Of a stretch of DNA of 64,000 bases, positions 1-12,225 are shown in pieces. The number at the start of each line of letters is the position of its first letter. Position 1 is the stretch's first letter. Made by a program: the position numbers and the translations under genes. The stretch is taken from NCBI GenBank assembly GCA_019426215.1, contig CM033392.1, forward strand, positions 40,416,666 to 40,480,665, read 5' to 3'. The notes under the pieces are model-generated. The model ran no database searches. It was not told the origin of the DNA and saw only the letters and a program-made list of their open reading frames with translations. The DNA is from Buddleja alternifolia (Eukaryota > Streptophyta > Magnoliopsida > Lamiales > Scrophulariaceae).

Positions 1-446
1 ATCTTGAGGTAAAGATGAGGTTCTACCCATCAAAAATCAAGTAAAAGTATAACATGATTATTGATGGGGTTCAAGCTCTTGTATAAAGAGCAAATGTCTC
101 AACCACTATCTGCACATACCTCTTGGCAAAATAAATTACCTGAGAGATTATTTTACCCGAGGCAATGTTCGAGTAGAATGAATTGACTCGATAGAAACGT
201 GGCAAACCCCTTTCACCAAAGCTCTTAAGTAAGAGCTATGTTCAAAAAATGCACCTATAATATGGCCTATATAGGAACATAAACAGTGGGCTTTAGGGCA
301 AATGGGAGATTGATAGTGTTGTATGCCTGGCAAGCCATCTGTTGGCTTATCCACTAGATCACAAACACTATGATAATCTTATTTTGATATCATATCAAAC
401 TTGTTGGCATCTTCTTTATCATATATGCTTTAATTACTTGGATAAA
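1..446. other. Unassigned repeat-like DNA
   Basis: No gene is supported here. The sequence is AT-rich and has no similarity to the family-B LTR until about position 447, where an LTR match begins abruptly. A 68-codon minus-strand frame (148-354) has no recognisable domain. It may be another diverged retroelement piece cut by the window edge. Confidence 0.4.
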
Positions 447-724
447 TCTTAATCTCCTATCATCCCATGATACCAGACAGGCACTCCTATGTCGGAGCTA
501 AGATTGTACAAGTATTTGAAGTCCTTATTTGTCCATTAAAGACTTCATATTACTTGCGAACTTATTTTAGTAATCAAGATCGATCTCTCTAGTGCCAATC
601 TTCCTATCCCATAGGAAGTAGGGGGATTGCACTGAAAAAATGGACAAAACGTTTTACACAACTTATAGATGTAGATAAGAATTAAGTGAAAACTCAATAA
701 TGCCTTTTATTTAAGAAGAGTTTA
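447..724 (-). repeat. Fragment of family-B Copia LTR
   Basis: This stretch matches the end portion of the long LTRs at 24287-26063 and 26064-27832 nearly base for base (compare about 25727-26003). The match stops exactly where the LTR of element A begins at 725, inside the context GAGTTTA. In the family-B LTR the same GAGTTTA is followed by AGTTC. Element A therefore inserted into a family-B LTR. It may be the 3' LTR of element B itself, because B runs leftward on the minus strand, but a deletion at 14720 prevents proof. Confidence 0.75.
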
Positions 725-2217
725 TGGTTGTCCCAAGTGGCATACGAAAAGGGTCTAAAAGGGGGGGGGGGTTGAATAGACCCTGAAGTCTTTTTCGACA
801 TCAAAAATTCGTATCACTTTTAAAGATTAGAACGCTTAGAAAGCTGAGCGCTTGGGTCAGACGCTTCAGTAAAGATAACTTAAACTTAGTGATTTCAGCA
901 ATTTACCAAAGTAGGGTAACGCTTAGATCGCTTAATCAGGGTTAGCACAACGGAATTGATTTTAAAGCTTTAGCGTTCATTTTGGTTAAATAGTCGCTTA
1001 GCAGATTGACTTGTCTTTTTCAGAATAGATAGAATAATATAAAACAAGACAATAATAAAAGTAAATGACACAAGATATATAAGGTTCACTGGGTGATGTA
1101 ATCCCAGCTACGTCCTTCTTCTCCTTTTTCACTTGGAGGGAATTTACTAAGATGATTGTCAAAGAATCACACAGAATCTTCTACAAGATAGTAAATAGGT
1201 GAAAATGATCTCGGGCTCCTTGATCACACAGATGTCAGCACCAATGAAGATCTTCTTCTACAAGCTTCTCTCACTCAGAAATACTGCCTGTAAGGGTTTT
1301 CAACAATTTTCTCACTTAGATGAAAGGTTGAGGGTTTTATCACAAAGATTTGTTTGTTTTTGGAAAGACCAAACAACTTGGAATATCTCAGTAAAAACTT
1401 AGGTTTCTTCTTTGGAAGAAGTTTGAGATATTTGTAACTGTATGGAATGTATGTAAAAAGCTAGAAAGATTTTGGCTATGGTTTCTAAGCTTTTTCTCAG
1501 CAAAGTTTCCTTGTGTGTTTATGTATATTTCTCTTGTGTGTATGTCTGTCTCTTTTTAGGGTTTGCTGGAAGAGAGGTATTTATAGACTTTTCTTGGGAT
1601 TATGTCCGTTGGACACATGTAGGAGCGTGCCTATACCTTTTCTCTGACATTCCTGAAATTCTGCTGGTTCCGATTGGACGGGAGCTGCTATAAACTCTGA
1701 AATTTCTGATAGTCTAGTCAAAAGGTGGCTTGTCCACAAGTCATATTGGCTTATCACATTTAATGCTCTTATCAAGCATTTAATGCATTTGAATTTATTT
1801 CCCGTTTGAAATAAATATCCATTGAATGATTGCAATTAAGTCCTTCATGACTTGAGAAATTATTTCAAGTGAATCTGATTCTGATCGCTAGAGTGTTTTG
1901 AGCGCTTGATCCATAAATCCTGAAATAGTTCTTTAGCGTTTGACGGACGCTAAGGATAAATCTTCATCTTCTTCTTACTTCAGACACTGATCTTCAACTT
2001 CATCCCTAATAGGCTCACCTAGAATTCTATTAGCGATTCGGTATCTAATACTGAGTCTAAAATTTGCAAAGATAAAAATTACAAGCCTAACAAAATTACA
2101 TTCTTTCAAATGCTTATACAATTGATCTATGAGACATAAACTTACATTATATTTTGGGGTCTAACGTAAAATCCAATATTGTCATCAGCAAAACATCTAA
2201 CATGAAATTTCCTAACA
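725..2217 (-). repeat. 3' LTR of element A
   Basis: About 1493 bp with TG...CA ends. On the minus strand it starts TGTTAGGAA at 2217 and ends GGGACAACCA at 725. Its end portion repeats at 14417-14720 and, more diverged and in the other orientation, in both LTRs of element E (59102-60799 and 62242-63296). A G-tract of about ten bases lies near 762-771. AGCG/CGCT tetramers are unusually frequent. Confidence 0.88.
1578..1587 (-). promoter_or_regulatory. LTR TATA box, element A
   Basis: The minus strand reads TCTATAAATA. The same box lies at the equivalent place in the element E LTR (59801-59810), so it probably sets the transcription start of the retroelement. Confidence 0.65.
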
Positions 2218-2218
2218 A

Positions 2219-2231
2219 TTTTTCCCTTTTT
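2219..2231 (-). promoter_or_regulatory. Polypurine tract of element A
   Basis: The minus strand reads AAAAAGGGAAAAA one base away from the TG that opens the 3' LTR. This is the expected place and composition for the plus-strand primer of reverse transcription. Confidence 0.75.
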
Positions 2232-5200
2232 GATGATGTCAAGACTTTAACTCTTATAACTCTTTTATAAATTAAGAGTTAAAAAAAAAGCCCAAAAATA
2301 ATTAAAAGCTAGTGTTTGAAAGTTAGTAAAGTTAGCTAATGTTAGATTAGCCTCAACAAGGTGTTTCAGCGATAAATCATTCATTCATATAGAAAGATAA
2401 GCATACATGATTTATACTGAATAAAAATTAAGAAACAAAAATAATAAAAAGGCATTCATCTTTTCTGTCGCTTTATGCTTTCTTCTTTTTGGTAGATCTC
2501 ATTTGCTAAGTCCACGAGGAGTCGATCAATGTCGATCATGGTGGTATGTTGTAATTCATCATAGATATGCCTTCGCTGTCTAGCGCTTTCATTCAGTTCC
2601 TTCAGCCTGTCCACCCATTCCTTTGGAAGAAGACCACGTTCACGAATTAAGTCGTAATAGATGTCTTGTCTTCTATCGTTGGATGGTTTCCAATTGATAG
2701 GTCGTCTAAGCGGTCCGACATAAGGATGAAATCCCATACTTTCCAAAAAATCGACATCCAAGTCCGGGATCAAGTACCTTCCTAGATAATACCTTGGCTT
2801 TCTCTTTTTACTTAGCATTTTCTTTAAGCTCGCTATTTCATCAAACATTGATCGCCAGTGTTTATTATCTGTTTTAGATATTGCCTTGGACTTTTCTTTA
2901 TCTTCCCCCTTCTTGAAATCAGCAAAAGCCTTCTTTAAGTCAACGATGTCCCTTTGGAGAAGCTTGACTTCATCTATCAAGAGAGCAATCTGTTCAGCGA
3001 TACTTTGAGATATAAGGTTGGAGGAATTGTGACGCTCAGTATCAGCTGAAGCATTCTGCGCAAGCGACTGGTTGAAATCGTCTGAAAGCTCCTTAATAAG
3101 AGGAGCGATAGAGTTCATCATGGAGATTGTAAGCTTGTTGGCATTTCGCATATCAGTTGTGAGAAATGTTTCTACTTGATTGAGCGTGGAAGTGCTTCTC
3201 TCTTCCAATCGAGAACAAGAACCCTTTATATCGCTGAGAGAATGTCGAACTGCTTTTCTGAAATCTTTCGCTTCAGGATCACTGTCAGAGTCTGAATCTG
3301 ACGAATTGGAAGATGAACGCTCAAGTCTGTGAGATCTTGAGACTGCTGGGGCTTTGCCTTTAGATTTGTCTCTAATAATAGCCTCTGCAGGCTATGCGGC
3401 TAAGTCAGCATGAACCTCTTCTATCGCTGAGTCGAGCGTCTGAGTTGCGGAGTCAATTTGAACAACTTGTTCCTCAAGTGGAACCTCGACTGCTGGAGTG
3501 CTGGAGAAAAAATCTTGCATATCAGCGTCTGTAGGTTGAGCAGCTTCCACAGCAGGAGTTTGTTCTTCTTCTATTGCAACAACTTCAATTTGAGGCACTG
3601 GAATTTCAACAGGTATGATCCAGAGTGGGCCAATTGCTTCCATTACGTGCCTTGGACTAATCAAGTTTGTCTGCGGGATAAAAAATATAGCGTCTCCGCG
3701 CTCTTCATTACTTAGTGCAAGTTACACTCCTTCTGGAAGATCAACTCCTGAAGTATAAGAGTTGTAGAAGTCCAAAATAAATGGCATCAGCGCTTGAGCT
3801 GCTTCTTGGTCCACTGGCCTGATCAGCGATATCATTTTGGTCACTTAAATGTTCTGTTCACAAAAGAGCACAGGGTGAAGATTGTATCCTCGGAAGTCGC
3901 TCAGCCCTGAATAATGCTTGAAAGTGATGTCTAACGCTTGTGCATTTTCTATCACTGCTCTTCTGTCTCTGTGGAGTTTAGCAAACTCAGCGTGCTCATT
4001 TGCAACATAGACACGAATTTCACTTTGTCCTGGAAGAAGCGGTTGTTTACTAATGGAGGCTTCTTCATTCAAATCTGGAAATATGCGCAGAACAAACGCT
4101 TGACGGGGGTGAAATACATAGTGTCCACCTTGACTGAATAAGGCTAGTTGATGGTGAATGTAGCTCTCGATAGATTGCCTGTAATTTGGCAGATCGCTAA
4201 CATTTCCAGCAATATGCTGACGCTGATGAAGTAAAAAGGTAGCAAACCCTCGGCGTCTGTATTCTATTCCAAATTAAAAAAGAAATGGATATCTCACGGG
4301 TTCTTCAAGGGTATAGAAGTGTAGAACGAACTCTTCAGCCCATCTGGTTGTATCCATCATTCATCGCTTACCAATATTGTCAGCTTTTTTATGATCTTTT
4401 CTGGCAGCAAGGAATTTCTCAAAGCGTTCAATTTCTTCATCATAATCCTCAGCCCATAGTCTTGCAAGGTATTCTCGGGCTTCATCTTCTATCCACGAGT
4501 TGATAGGATTGGGACGCTCAGCAACTACTGGTTCTTTTCCTTTCCACAATCTGAGACGTTTAGGGGATAGAGCGTTTTGAGGAGAATGAACTACTTTTGG
4601 GAAAGCGAAGTATCCAATTCGGTTGAGGATTTCTTCGTCTGGATTCTTTGAACAATCATCCATATGGGGATTCTTGATGACGACTTTATTCTGGCGCAAA
4701 GGATAAAAGGACTCTTCAGAATGACCAGTGAAGTTAAAACGCTTCTCGTCAAATTCAGTCATGTTGAACGTTGGTCGACGAATATACTCAAGTCGAGATT
4801 GGAGTCGCTCAAGATTGTAAAGACCTAGATCGGCAAATCGCTCGAAGAAATTAAACTTGTCAGAGTTGGAGAGATCAGGCCTATGGAGAGTATTTTGAAA
4901 ATTGATTTCCATTTTGACTAACTGCCTGGTGTCAAGCTCTCTAGCGGCATAGTAGAACTCAAGATCTGCATTATATCCGCGAGGAGAGAAGTCTATGACA
5001 TGAGGAGGAGATCCGATTAGAGTGGGAACAAAGGCAATAGATTCTGTTGGGATAGGGGTCACTTCTATCGACTGCTCAGCATGCTCAGTCGCTTCACTGA
5101 CTGGAGATGTATCAGTGTCAGGAAGGACATGGGCTACTTTCTTAGCGATATCCACAACTGCTTCAATATCCACATCCAATTCAACAGGAATCTCGGAAAG

Positions 5201-5232
5201 TGAAGGTGCATCAGCGTCTGGTGCATCTTGAG

Positions 5233-5311
5233 CTGATACATGTAAGCGTTTGAGAAAAGCAAGCAAAATTTTTACTAAGTAGAAATTAAAGTAAGATACT
5301 ATAATGCTTCC
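5233..5311 (-). other. Intron 2 of the third ORF, donor mutated
   Basis: 79 bp. The acceptor ends TGTATCAG at 5233. The expected donor is GGAAGC instead of GTAAGC, so the T of the GT is a G at 5310. The phase is again 1 (G plus CT), matching intron 1. If correct, this copy can no longer splice here. Confidence 0.5.
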
Positions 5312-5497
5312 CCTGAGGACTATCATCGACTTTGTCAGTCGCTTGATCTGTTTCAGCAGTTGGTACAGTTTCCTCAGGCTCCGGGACCTCTTCATTAGGA
5401 TCTAAATCGAGAAAAGAAGTGAGGGGATCAGTACGAATAGGTATATTCAAAGTCTCAAGAGTGTGAAGAGCATTTTGAATATCCACATCAACTTTGG

Positions 5498-5579
5498 CTG
5501 AAAAAGGTTTTATCCTAGCATTAGAAAAGGAAACCTAATGAGGAAAGGATAAACTACTTTGTTTTTCACAAGTACTTAC
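5498..5579 (-). other. Intron 1 of the third ORF
   Basis: 82 bp. The donor reads CAGG then GTAAGT and the acceptor ends TTTTTCAG. Removing it joins a phase-1 codon (G plus CC) and keeps the reading frame. Read through, the frame stops within four codons. Confidence 0.65.
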
Positions 5580-6885
5580 CCTGAAAACGAGCAGCCTTCT
5601 TAGAAAAAGTAGTGGCTCTAGGCTTAGGAAAAGATTCAGGAACAGCGTCTGAAGACGGAGGAGGAACACTCGCTGAGTCTTCAAGCGCTGGCTCGACTGA
5701 AGCGCTTGTTGATGCAACTGGAGTGGATGAAGGAGTACGTCTACGTGCTAGCGGTACTTCTTCTTCTTCTACTTCTTCTTCCTCGTTTACATTGAAGATA
5801 AACGCTGGAGGGGGAGAGGGTGATTTAGGAGAAGGAGAGGGAGACTTATGTTTCTTCTTAGGCTTCCGCTTCTGCTTCTTTGCTAGTTTTGGTGGCTCAC
5901 TGACTTTCAAGGTGATTTTTTGTTCGGGTCGCTTAACTACCACCTCTTCTTCCGATGAAGATGATGATGACGAAGACGAAGATGCTTGTTCTTCATCATC
6001 ACTTTGAACAACTCCTTCAGCAAGAAGTTGCTCATGCTCATCTTTGGGAACCGCTGCTCCACCGCGCTTCCTTGGCCTTAGCAGCTCGCCAATCATTTTC
6101 TTTCCATAAAACTTTAGCGCATGTATTTTCTTTCCAGCGGAATTGGTGTAACCCGTAAGACAATCCCGTAAGGCTTGGGATTTACAGACTTGGCCATCGC
6201 TTTCTTGAAGCGATTGAACACATAAAGTGACCAGTTTATCTTCAGCTTGGTCAGAATGGCTACCATCATCTTGTACTGTAGATTCGAAATTTTATCGAAG
6301 CTTCCCTTTCTGCATTCGATCATCTTGGCACATATGTTCGCAAGAATGACATACTCGCCCTTCATATCATTTTCCTTGAAGTTGGGTTCGTAGGCGACCT
6401 CAACATCATCTTTCTTGATCAATGTCCATTCCTTTGTAGCATCACCAAGAGTGACATTTTCTACATCGGCACCATCACTTGGAAAATTTAGTAGAGAAGA
6501 AATCAGAGAAGGAGTGAGGACGAAGGTCTCACGGGCGAAGGGAAAGATGCAGGAAATGGAGTTTCCGTCGTTGGAGATTTTTGCATTCTTGAAGAAAAGG
6601 AGGGTTTCTTCCTTAAAGTAGTTGAAAACGGCAGTTATCATATCGCGTGAACCAGATTCCTGAACAAGAGGAAGAACAGTCCGAAGAGGGAAATTCTGGT
6701 TATCGCGTTAACAGTGACTGGTTTCTATGATTTGGAAGATTTTTCGGTAGCCGATTTGGGTGCCATTGATGAACTTGGAAAAGCTTGCGTAGAGGAGAGA
6801 AAAGATAATCTTTTTGCCTTAGAGAGAACTTTTACAGTAGAGAGATTTGAGAGTGATAAAGTTTTACTGTAAAGGTTGTGAAGGG

Positions 6886-6895
6886 TTTAAATAGG
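6886..6895 (-). promoter_or_regulatory. Possible TATA box of the third ORF
   Basis: The minus strand reads CCTATTTAAA about 120 bp upstream of the ATG at 6766. A CT-rich leader follows. This suggests the third ORF could be transcribed independently of the LTR. The evidence is motif and spacing only. Confidence 0.4.
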
Positions 6896-7015
6896 AGGCA
6901 AAAATAACTCCTCAATTGGTAGATAAATGACATGTGTTCAGAAGTTAGATAAATGACACGTGTTCAGAAGTTAATTTTGAAAATAATGAAAAGTAAATTA
7001 ACACGCGAAATCCTA

Positions 7016-8488
7016 GCAAGTATACTAGGTCGTGCAAAGTAATAAAGTGGACTATTTAGCCCGGGGTGTATCGTCTCCACAGGGACAATTGGATTCAATG
7101 CTCGTAATTGTTATATTATCTAACTCTAAGCTAAATCAAATTATAAGATGATGGTTGATTATACTATGAAAATAATCAAAGACCACTATGTGATAAATAA
7201 GATAATAAATCGAATGGAAAGAGGTGATTGGGTTATGATCCTACTATGTTCTATTCTATGTTCATGAACTCTCAATTATCCGGATTCTTAGAACGTTCTT
7301 GTTATGGTGAAACCCCCTAATGTATTTATTATTCAATCTCTTGAAATAACAAGCCTATACTAGTTAACAACTTCCTATATCTCTATAGTGAAGATTGAAT
7401 TAACTAACATGGATTTAGGTTCAAAGGAATTCCTTGTTTACGAAGATCCTACATTCAATCGGGTCATCTTATCACAAAAAGCCACACAACGCAATCAATT
7501 CTATCTCTAGTCAATTGTTACGTTATGATGATTGATTTTTCGATCTCCCTTTATCTATCTCCTCTCGGTCTCAAGACAAAACATTTTATCAAACACATGG
7601 TGATCAAGCATATGCAAGCATTAAGCACAAAATCAAACATGTAACAAGAATGTAATAAATCCGGAAATTAATGATTCATTAAACACAAAACATCACAAAG
7701 TATTCACATAATCCAATTACAAAAATACTTAGCTCATACTTACAACAACAAGTGATTCAACAACTCTACAAGACATAATTGAAATACTAATCAAGAGAAA
7801 GAGTTGAATTACTCCCTATTATAAAGTGTGAATCCAAGCTTTGATGATGAAAATGATGATGATGAGGATGATGATGGCTCTTCAAGCTTCCTTAGGACTT
7901 CCCATGGCTTCCCCTTGGTGTTTTAGAGCATGTCTAGCCTTTTGATAAGTGAAGAATGTGTTATAAAGACCAAAAATGGCGGATATAAGAAATAGGGCAG
8001 CTGGAGAATCGGACCGCGGCACAAACATCAACAGACCGCGGCACAAAAAGTGCGAACCAATTTTCCGAAGCAAGACCGCGGTCCTGTGCCGCGGTCGTCT
8101 CACGCAGAATTTGCAGCTTTCGTATTTTAATCATAACTATCCCTACAGATGTCGGATTGAGGTGATTCAAGTTTCTACGTGAAGCTAAGACAATGCTCTA
8201 CAATATTGGAGAAGAAACCTTGATCTGATTAGGCATTTAAGTTGATGAAAATCTCGTGTCTATATGAACATTGTGTAAAATCTTTCATCAACTATCTTCT
8301 TTTGTTTCTTTCTTCAATTTCAAGCTCAATTTGGATCTCCTTTCTCGTCTTTCATGCGTAAATCAACTTGTATCCTACAAAACAAAATCTATACCAATCA
8401 AAGCATTATGAGGGATAAAAAGTGATGAAAGTAACGATCAAATCATATTACAATGGGGCATAAAATACTGTAAAATATGAACTTATCA
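7016..8488 (+). repeat. Repeat F, copy 1 (F1), inserted in element A
   Basis: This is a non-coding block of about 1473 bp between RNase H and the third ORF. It shares its start (AGTAATAAAGTGGAC at about 7037, followed by a CCACAGGGA-type box) and a later block (GGTGATTCAAG at 8161) with F2 at 30120-31651. Near 8012-8096 it has four copies of a CG-rich motif based on GACCGCGGCAC. I see no terminal repeats that define its class. No gene is supported in it. Confidence 0.6.
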
Positions 8489-8884
8489 TAAATCTAAGTC
8501 GTTTACCCATAAAGACGGATGTCAAAAAGTGCGGTAAAATGGGTAACTACTGTGAAATATAATGGTTTGAAATCCCCAGTTACTTTTTCAAAAACGTTTG
8601 AATAAATTTGAAATTTTCAGCGTGAAATACACGCGCCTGATAGTACACTAACCCGTACTCAGACTGGTGCAGTTACTGAACCGCCTAGTTTTTAGATAGA
8701 AATCATTAACCGTCAGTTTGATGTGATAAGCACGTGTGGGCAGTTGTCAAATCTAATCTTTTGGACTTATCCACACGCTACTTTCAGCGATAAAAACTAT
8801 GCATGAGTTTCAGAAAAAGATTACTTAGCGTTAAAGTGGGAATCTTTTTAATGTTGAAGTCTTTTTAAGAACAAAATTTAATTT
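8489..8884 (-). other. Non-coding 3' flank of pol, element A
   Basis: No ORF is supported. Near 8622-8642 it contains GTGAAATACACGCGCCTGA, which closely resembles a stretch inside the family LTR (about 59752-59772). This is relevant to the deletion junction of element E. Confidence 0.5.
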
Positions 8885-10396
8885 CTTAAAGTTAAAGTGA
8901 GGAAGCATTGTTCATTGAGTGCTTTGGTGAAGATATCTTCCAATTGTTTGTCAGTTCCAATGAAGTGCATGGAGATTTCTTTCTTTTGAACATGGTCACC
9001 CAAGAAATGGTATCGAATGTCAATGTGTTTAGTTCTAGAATGAAGAACATGATTTTAGATCATAGCTAAAGCGCTTTGGTTATCACAATGGATTGGGGTA
9101 GGACCTAGGATTGTTCCATAATCTCTAAGTTGTTGTTTCATCCAAAGGATTTTTGCACAACAACTCTCAGCGGTAGAAGTCGCTATGGATTGTTGTTTCT
9201 TACTATGCCACGAAATCAGTCTATCACCTAGAAATTGACATGTACCACTAGTACTCTTTCTATCTATTTTGCATCCTGCAAAATCTGCGTCTAAATAATC
9301 AATTAGTTCAAAAGGAGAGTCCCTTAGATACCATAAGCCCACATTCTGTGTGCCTTTTAGGTACTTAAGGATTCTCTTGGCAGCATTTAAGTGTGATTCT
9401 CTAGGATCAACTTGAAAGCGTGCACACATACATACCGACAGCGTAATATCAGGTCTACTAGCGGTAAGATAAATAAGTGATCCAATGATACATCTATAGT
9501 TAGTGATATCAATTTTCTTTCCACTTTCATCTTTATCTAACTTAAGCGTTTGGCTCATTGGAATTTTTGAAGATGATGCATTTTCCATACCAAATTTCTT
9601 AAACATATCTCTCGTATATTTAGCTTGGTTTATAAATATGCCATTAGGAAGTTGTTTCACTTGTAATCCTAAGAAGAAAGTTAATTCACCCATCTTGCTC
9701 ATTTCAAATTGATCTTTCATCATTTTCAAAAATTTCTCACACAATCGCTTATTAGTAGAACCAAATCTAATATCATCAACATAAATTTGGACTAAGAGAA
9801 TATCTTCATTATGGGTAATTTTAAATAACGTTGTATTAACGTTGCCTTTTAAAAAGCCTTTACCTATAAGGAAAATAGAGAGAGAGAATGTCATACCATG
9901 CTCTTGGAGCTTGTTTAAGGCCATAGAGTGTCTTGTCCAATTTGTAGACCATACTTTTGCCATGGTTGTTGATGAATCCTGGAGGTTGCTCCACATAGAC
10001 TTCTTCTTGGAGTTTACCATTCAGGAATGCACTCTTCACGTCCATTTGGTATACTGTGAACTTGTCGAATACAGAAAATGCTAGGAACATCCTAATCGCT
10101 TTAAGACGGGCTACTGGGGCATATGTTTCATCAAAATCAATACCCTCTTCTCGACAATAACCCTGAGCGATTAATCTGGCTTTGTTTTTTATAACAATGC
10201 CATCTTCATCCATCTTGTTCCTAAAAACCCATCTAGTCCCAATAACTCCTTGGTGAGTTGGCCTTGGTACTAGCGTCCAAACCTTGCTTCTCTCAAATTG
10301 GTTAAGCTTTTCTTGCATCGCTTCTACCCAACTTGTATCACTGAGCACTTCATCCACTTTTTTTGGTTCCATTTGAGATAGGAAACTTGTGAACAC
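8885..10396 (-). pseudogene. RT and RNase H of element A
   Basis: Copia reverse transcriptase copies the element RNA into DNA and RNase H removes the template. The first frame (10396-9860) has the thumb-proximal start, [18 protein letters not shown] and [14 protein letters not shown] frameshift near 9870 moves to the second frame (about 10020-9055), which carries the catalytic YVDD box, FFLGLQV, the RPDI box and the RNase H part with DADFAG, STSG, TAES and the DNQSA box. The frame stops at 9055, after which RNase H C-terminal codons (SRTKHID-like) continue to about 8885. The catalytic residues survive, but the frameshift and stop disable the copy. Confidence 0.85.
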
Positions 10397-10528
10397 GGCC
10401 TCATTGATCGTAGCGGACCTAGTTCTAACAGGTGCTTCAAAATCTCCAATTACTAACTCTGGTGAATGGTCTCTAAGCCATTTACGATCTGGTTGGAACG
10501 GGTCGAGAGATTCTTGATTGTCAGTCTC

Positions 10529-11653
10529 TTAACCCTTATTTGTCTCTGGTGCGGTCGCTGCATCATTCACAGTTCTAATTTGCTCTTGATGATCATTCTC
10601 TTCATGATCATTAGTGATTCTGATATTATCCTTATTAGTAACCTCACGAGTAACCTTAAGAATAGGCACACAGATCTCATCATCCTCATCATCATCATCA
10701 TCACTATCATCACAAAGATTGATTTGTGACGCTTGTTGGGTAAGATCTTCAATTCCTACATCATCAGAATTAACCTTACTCGGTTCTTGGTTAGCATCAT
10801 CAAACACAACTTGAATAGATTCTTCAACCTTTGATTTGATCTTATTTAGGATGCAAAAACTCTTTCCATTTTTGGCATAGCCTAGAAAGATTCTCGCATC
10901 TGCTTTAGTATCAAATGTCTTTAGGCTGTGGGATCCATTGTTATGAATGAAACATTTTGAACCAAATACATGAAAATATGAAACGTTAGGCTTACGTCCC
11001 TTCCACAACTCATATGGAGACTTCTCATGTTGCTTGTTGATCATACACCGGTTCTGAGTGTAGCAAGCGATATTGATAGCTTCGGCCCAAAACTTTTGAG
11101 GTAGCTTAGACTCTGCAAGCATCATCCTGGCGGCTTCTTTAAGCGTTCTGTTCCATCGCTCGGCAACTCCATTCTGTTGAGGTGTTCTAGGAGCAGAATA
11201 CTCATGAAGTATTCCAAAGTCTATACAAAACTTCTCAACAAATTGGTTAGTAAATTCAGTTCCTCTATCGCTTCTAATTCTCGTTACTTTTAAATCTTTA
11301 TAAGTTTGAAATTGACGAATTAGCGATGTGAGCTTGACACTAGTTTCATCATTGGTCGCTAGGAATTCTACCCATGTATAGCGACAGAAATCATCAACTA
11401 TTACTAGCGAGTACTTTTTACCACTGACACTCATGATTTGAACAGGACCAAACAAATCTAGATGCAATAGTTCAAGAACTCTAGACGTAGATAGGCATGG
11501 TTTCTTCTTAAAAGATTATTTAACTTGTTTACCCATTTGACATGCATCACATAAGCGATTTTTTTAAAAGAAACCCTTAGGTAATCCCTCTACAAGATTT
11601 AGCGATATCAACTGAGAGATTGCCTTAAAGTTGAGGTGATTCATTTTTTGATG
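10529..11653 (-). pseudogene. Integrase of element A
   Basis: Integrase inserts the DNA copy. The GAG-pre-integrase zinc region (HLNF then CDACQMGK) lies near 11640-11520 and is interrupted by stops. The catalytic core follows: the first Asp in HLDLFGP, the second in RSDRGTEF and the Glu in PQQNGVAERWNRTL, all present. The C-terminal part includes the conserved GYAKNGKSF-type and VVFDD boxes and ends in an Asp-rich run near 10710-10680. It shares a frame with the protease and the first RT block. The stop at 10529 separates it from RT. Confidence 0.83.
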
Positions 11654-12088
11654 TCATAACCAACCTAATTCATTTTGACTTTTAGCAACAAAGCATGTGG
11701 GGTTGTTATCAATTGTAGAATCCCAATCCACTAAATAAACATTAAATGTTCTTTTTCCTCTTAATTTAGTAGACTTAGTCTTAGCGTCATTAACATAGCA
11801 GAAGTCGTTTGAAAATTTTACTTCAAAGCCTTTATCACAAAATTGACTAATGCTTAACAAATTATGCTTAAGACCCTCAACATAATATACATCACTGATC
11901 ATGATGTTCCCCCTATGCATGATACCTATACCTTTAGTTTTACCATTGGAGTTATCACCAAATATAACTTGAGAACCGTTGGTTGCATGATAGTTAACCA
12001 AGAGATCCTTTGATCCAGTCATGTGTCTTGATGACCCACTATCGAAGTACCAAACTGAAGTATCGGTGTTGGCTCTAGGTACCTGCAT
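11654..12088 (-). pseudogene. Protease of element A
   Basis: This is the aspartic protease that cleaves the polyprotein. The active-site region reads WYFDSGSSRHMTG, with the catalytic Asp of a DSG triad (DSG is normal for this lineage). The conserved VIFGDNS and LLSISQFCDKG boxes follow. It is in frame with integrase. The upstream link to gag is shifted by one frame within a TCATAA-rich simple repeat near 12280-12320. Confidence 0.82.
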
Positions 12089-12225
12089 TAAAGGATAGTT
12101 CTAATTCTTCTTAGGTACCCATGTTGTCTTGGGTCCTTCATTGTTAGTGACTTTCTTTTGAATTAAAACTTTAGGAACCCATATTTGCCTAGTCTTCATT
12201 GTAGGAATACTGGCCTTCATGGGTT

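Larger units (their letters stand above)
2456..6766 (-). pseudogene. Third ORF of element A (env-like position), two introns, broken
   Basis: A gene of roughly 1.3 thousand codons lies between pol and the 3' LTR. Exon 1 runs 6766-5580 from an ATG at 6766; it has a TAG at codon 14 and frameshifts near 6700 and near 6112. Its globular part (about 6690-6120) resembles the putative plant transposon protein domain as I remember it. Next come a Ser/Glu run, a basic KKQKRKPKKKHK stretch and a Pro/Ser-rich stretch. Exon 2 runs 5497-5312. Exon 3 (5232-2456) keeps one frame through five stops (4361, 4274, 3845, 3722, 3392) and ends in a coiled-coil-like region near 3050-2850. Sireviruses often carry an env-like ORF here; I see no clear signal peptide or membrane anchor. 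Function unknown. The exon structure is my reading of splice sites and phase. Confidence 0.6.

Noticed and set aside
5612..6007. 131-codon plus-strand ORF rich in Ser, Gly and Asp
   Set aside because: It is the complement of the Ser/Glu and Pro/Ser-rich part of element A's third ORF.
10466..10814. Plus-strand ORFs rich in Ile and Ser
   Set aside because: They are shadows of the Asp-rich integrase C-terminus of element A on the minus strand.
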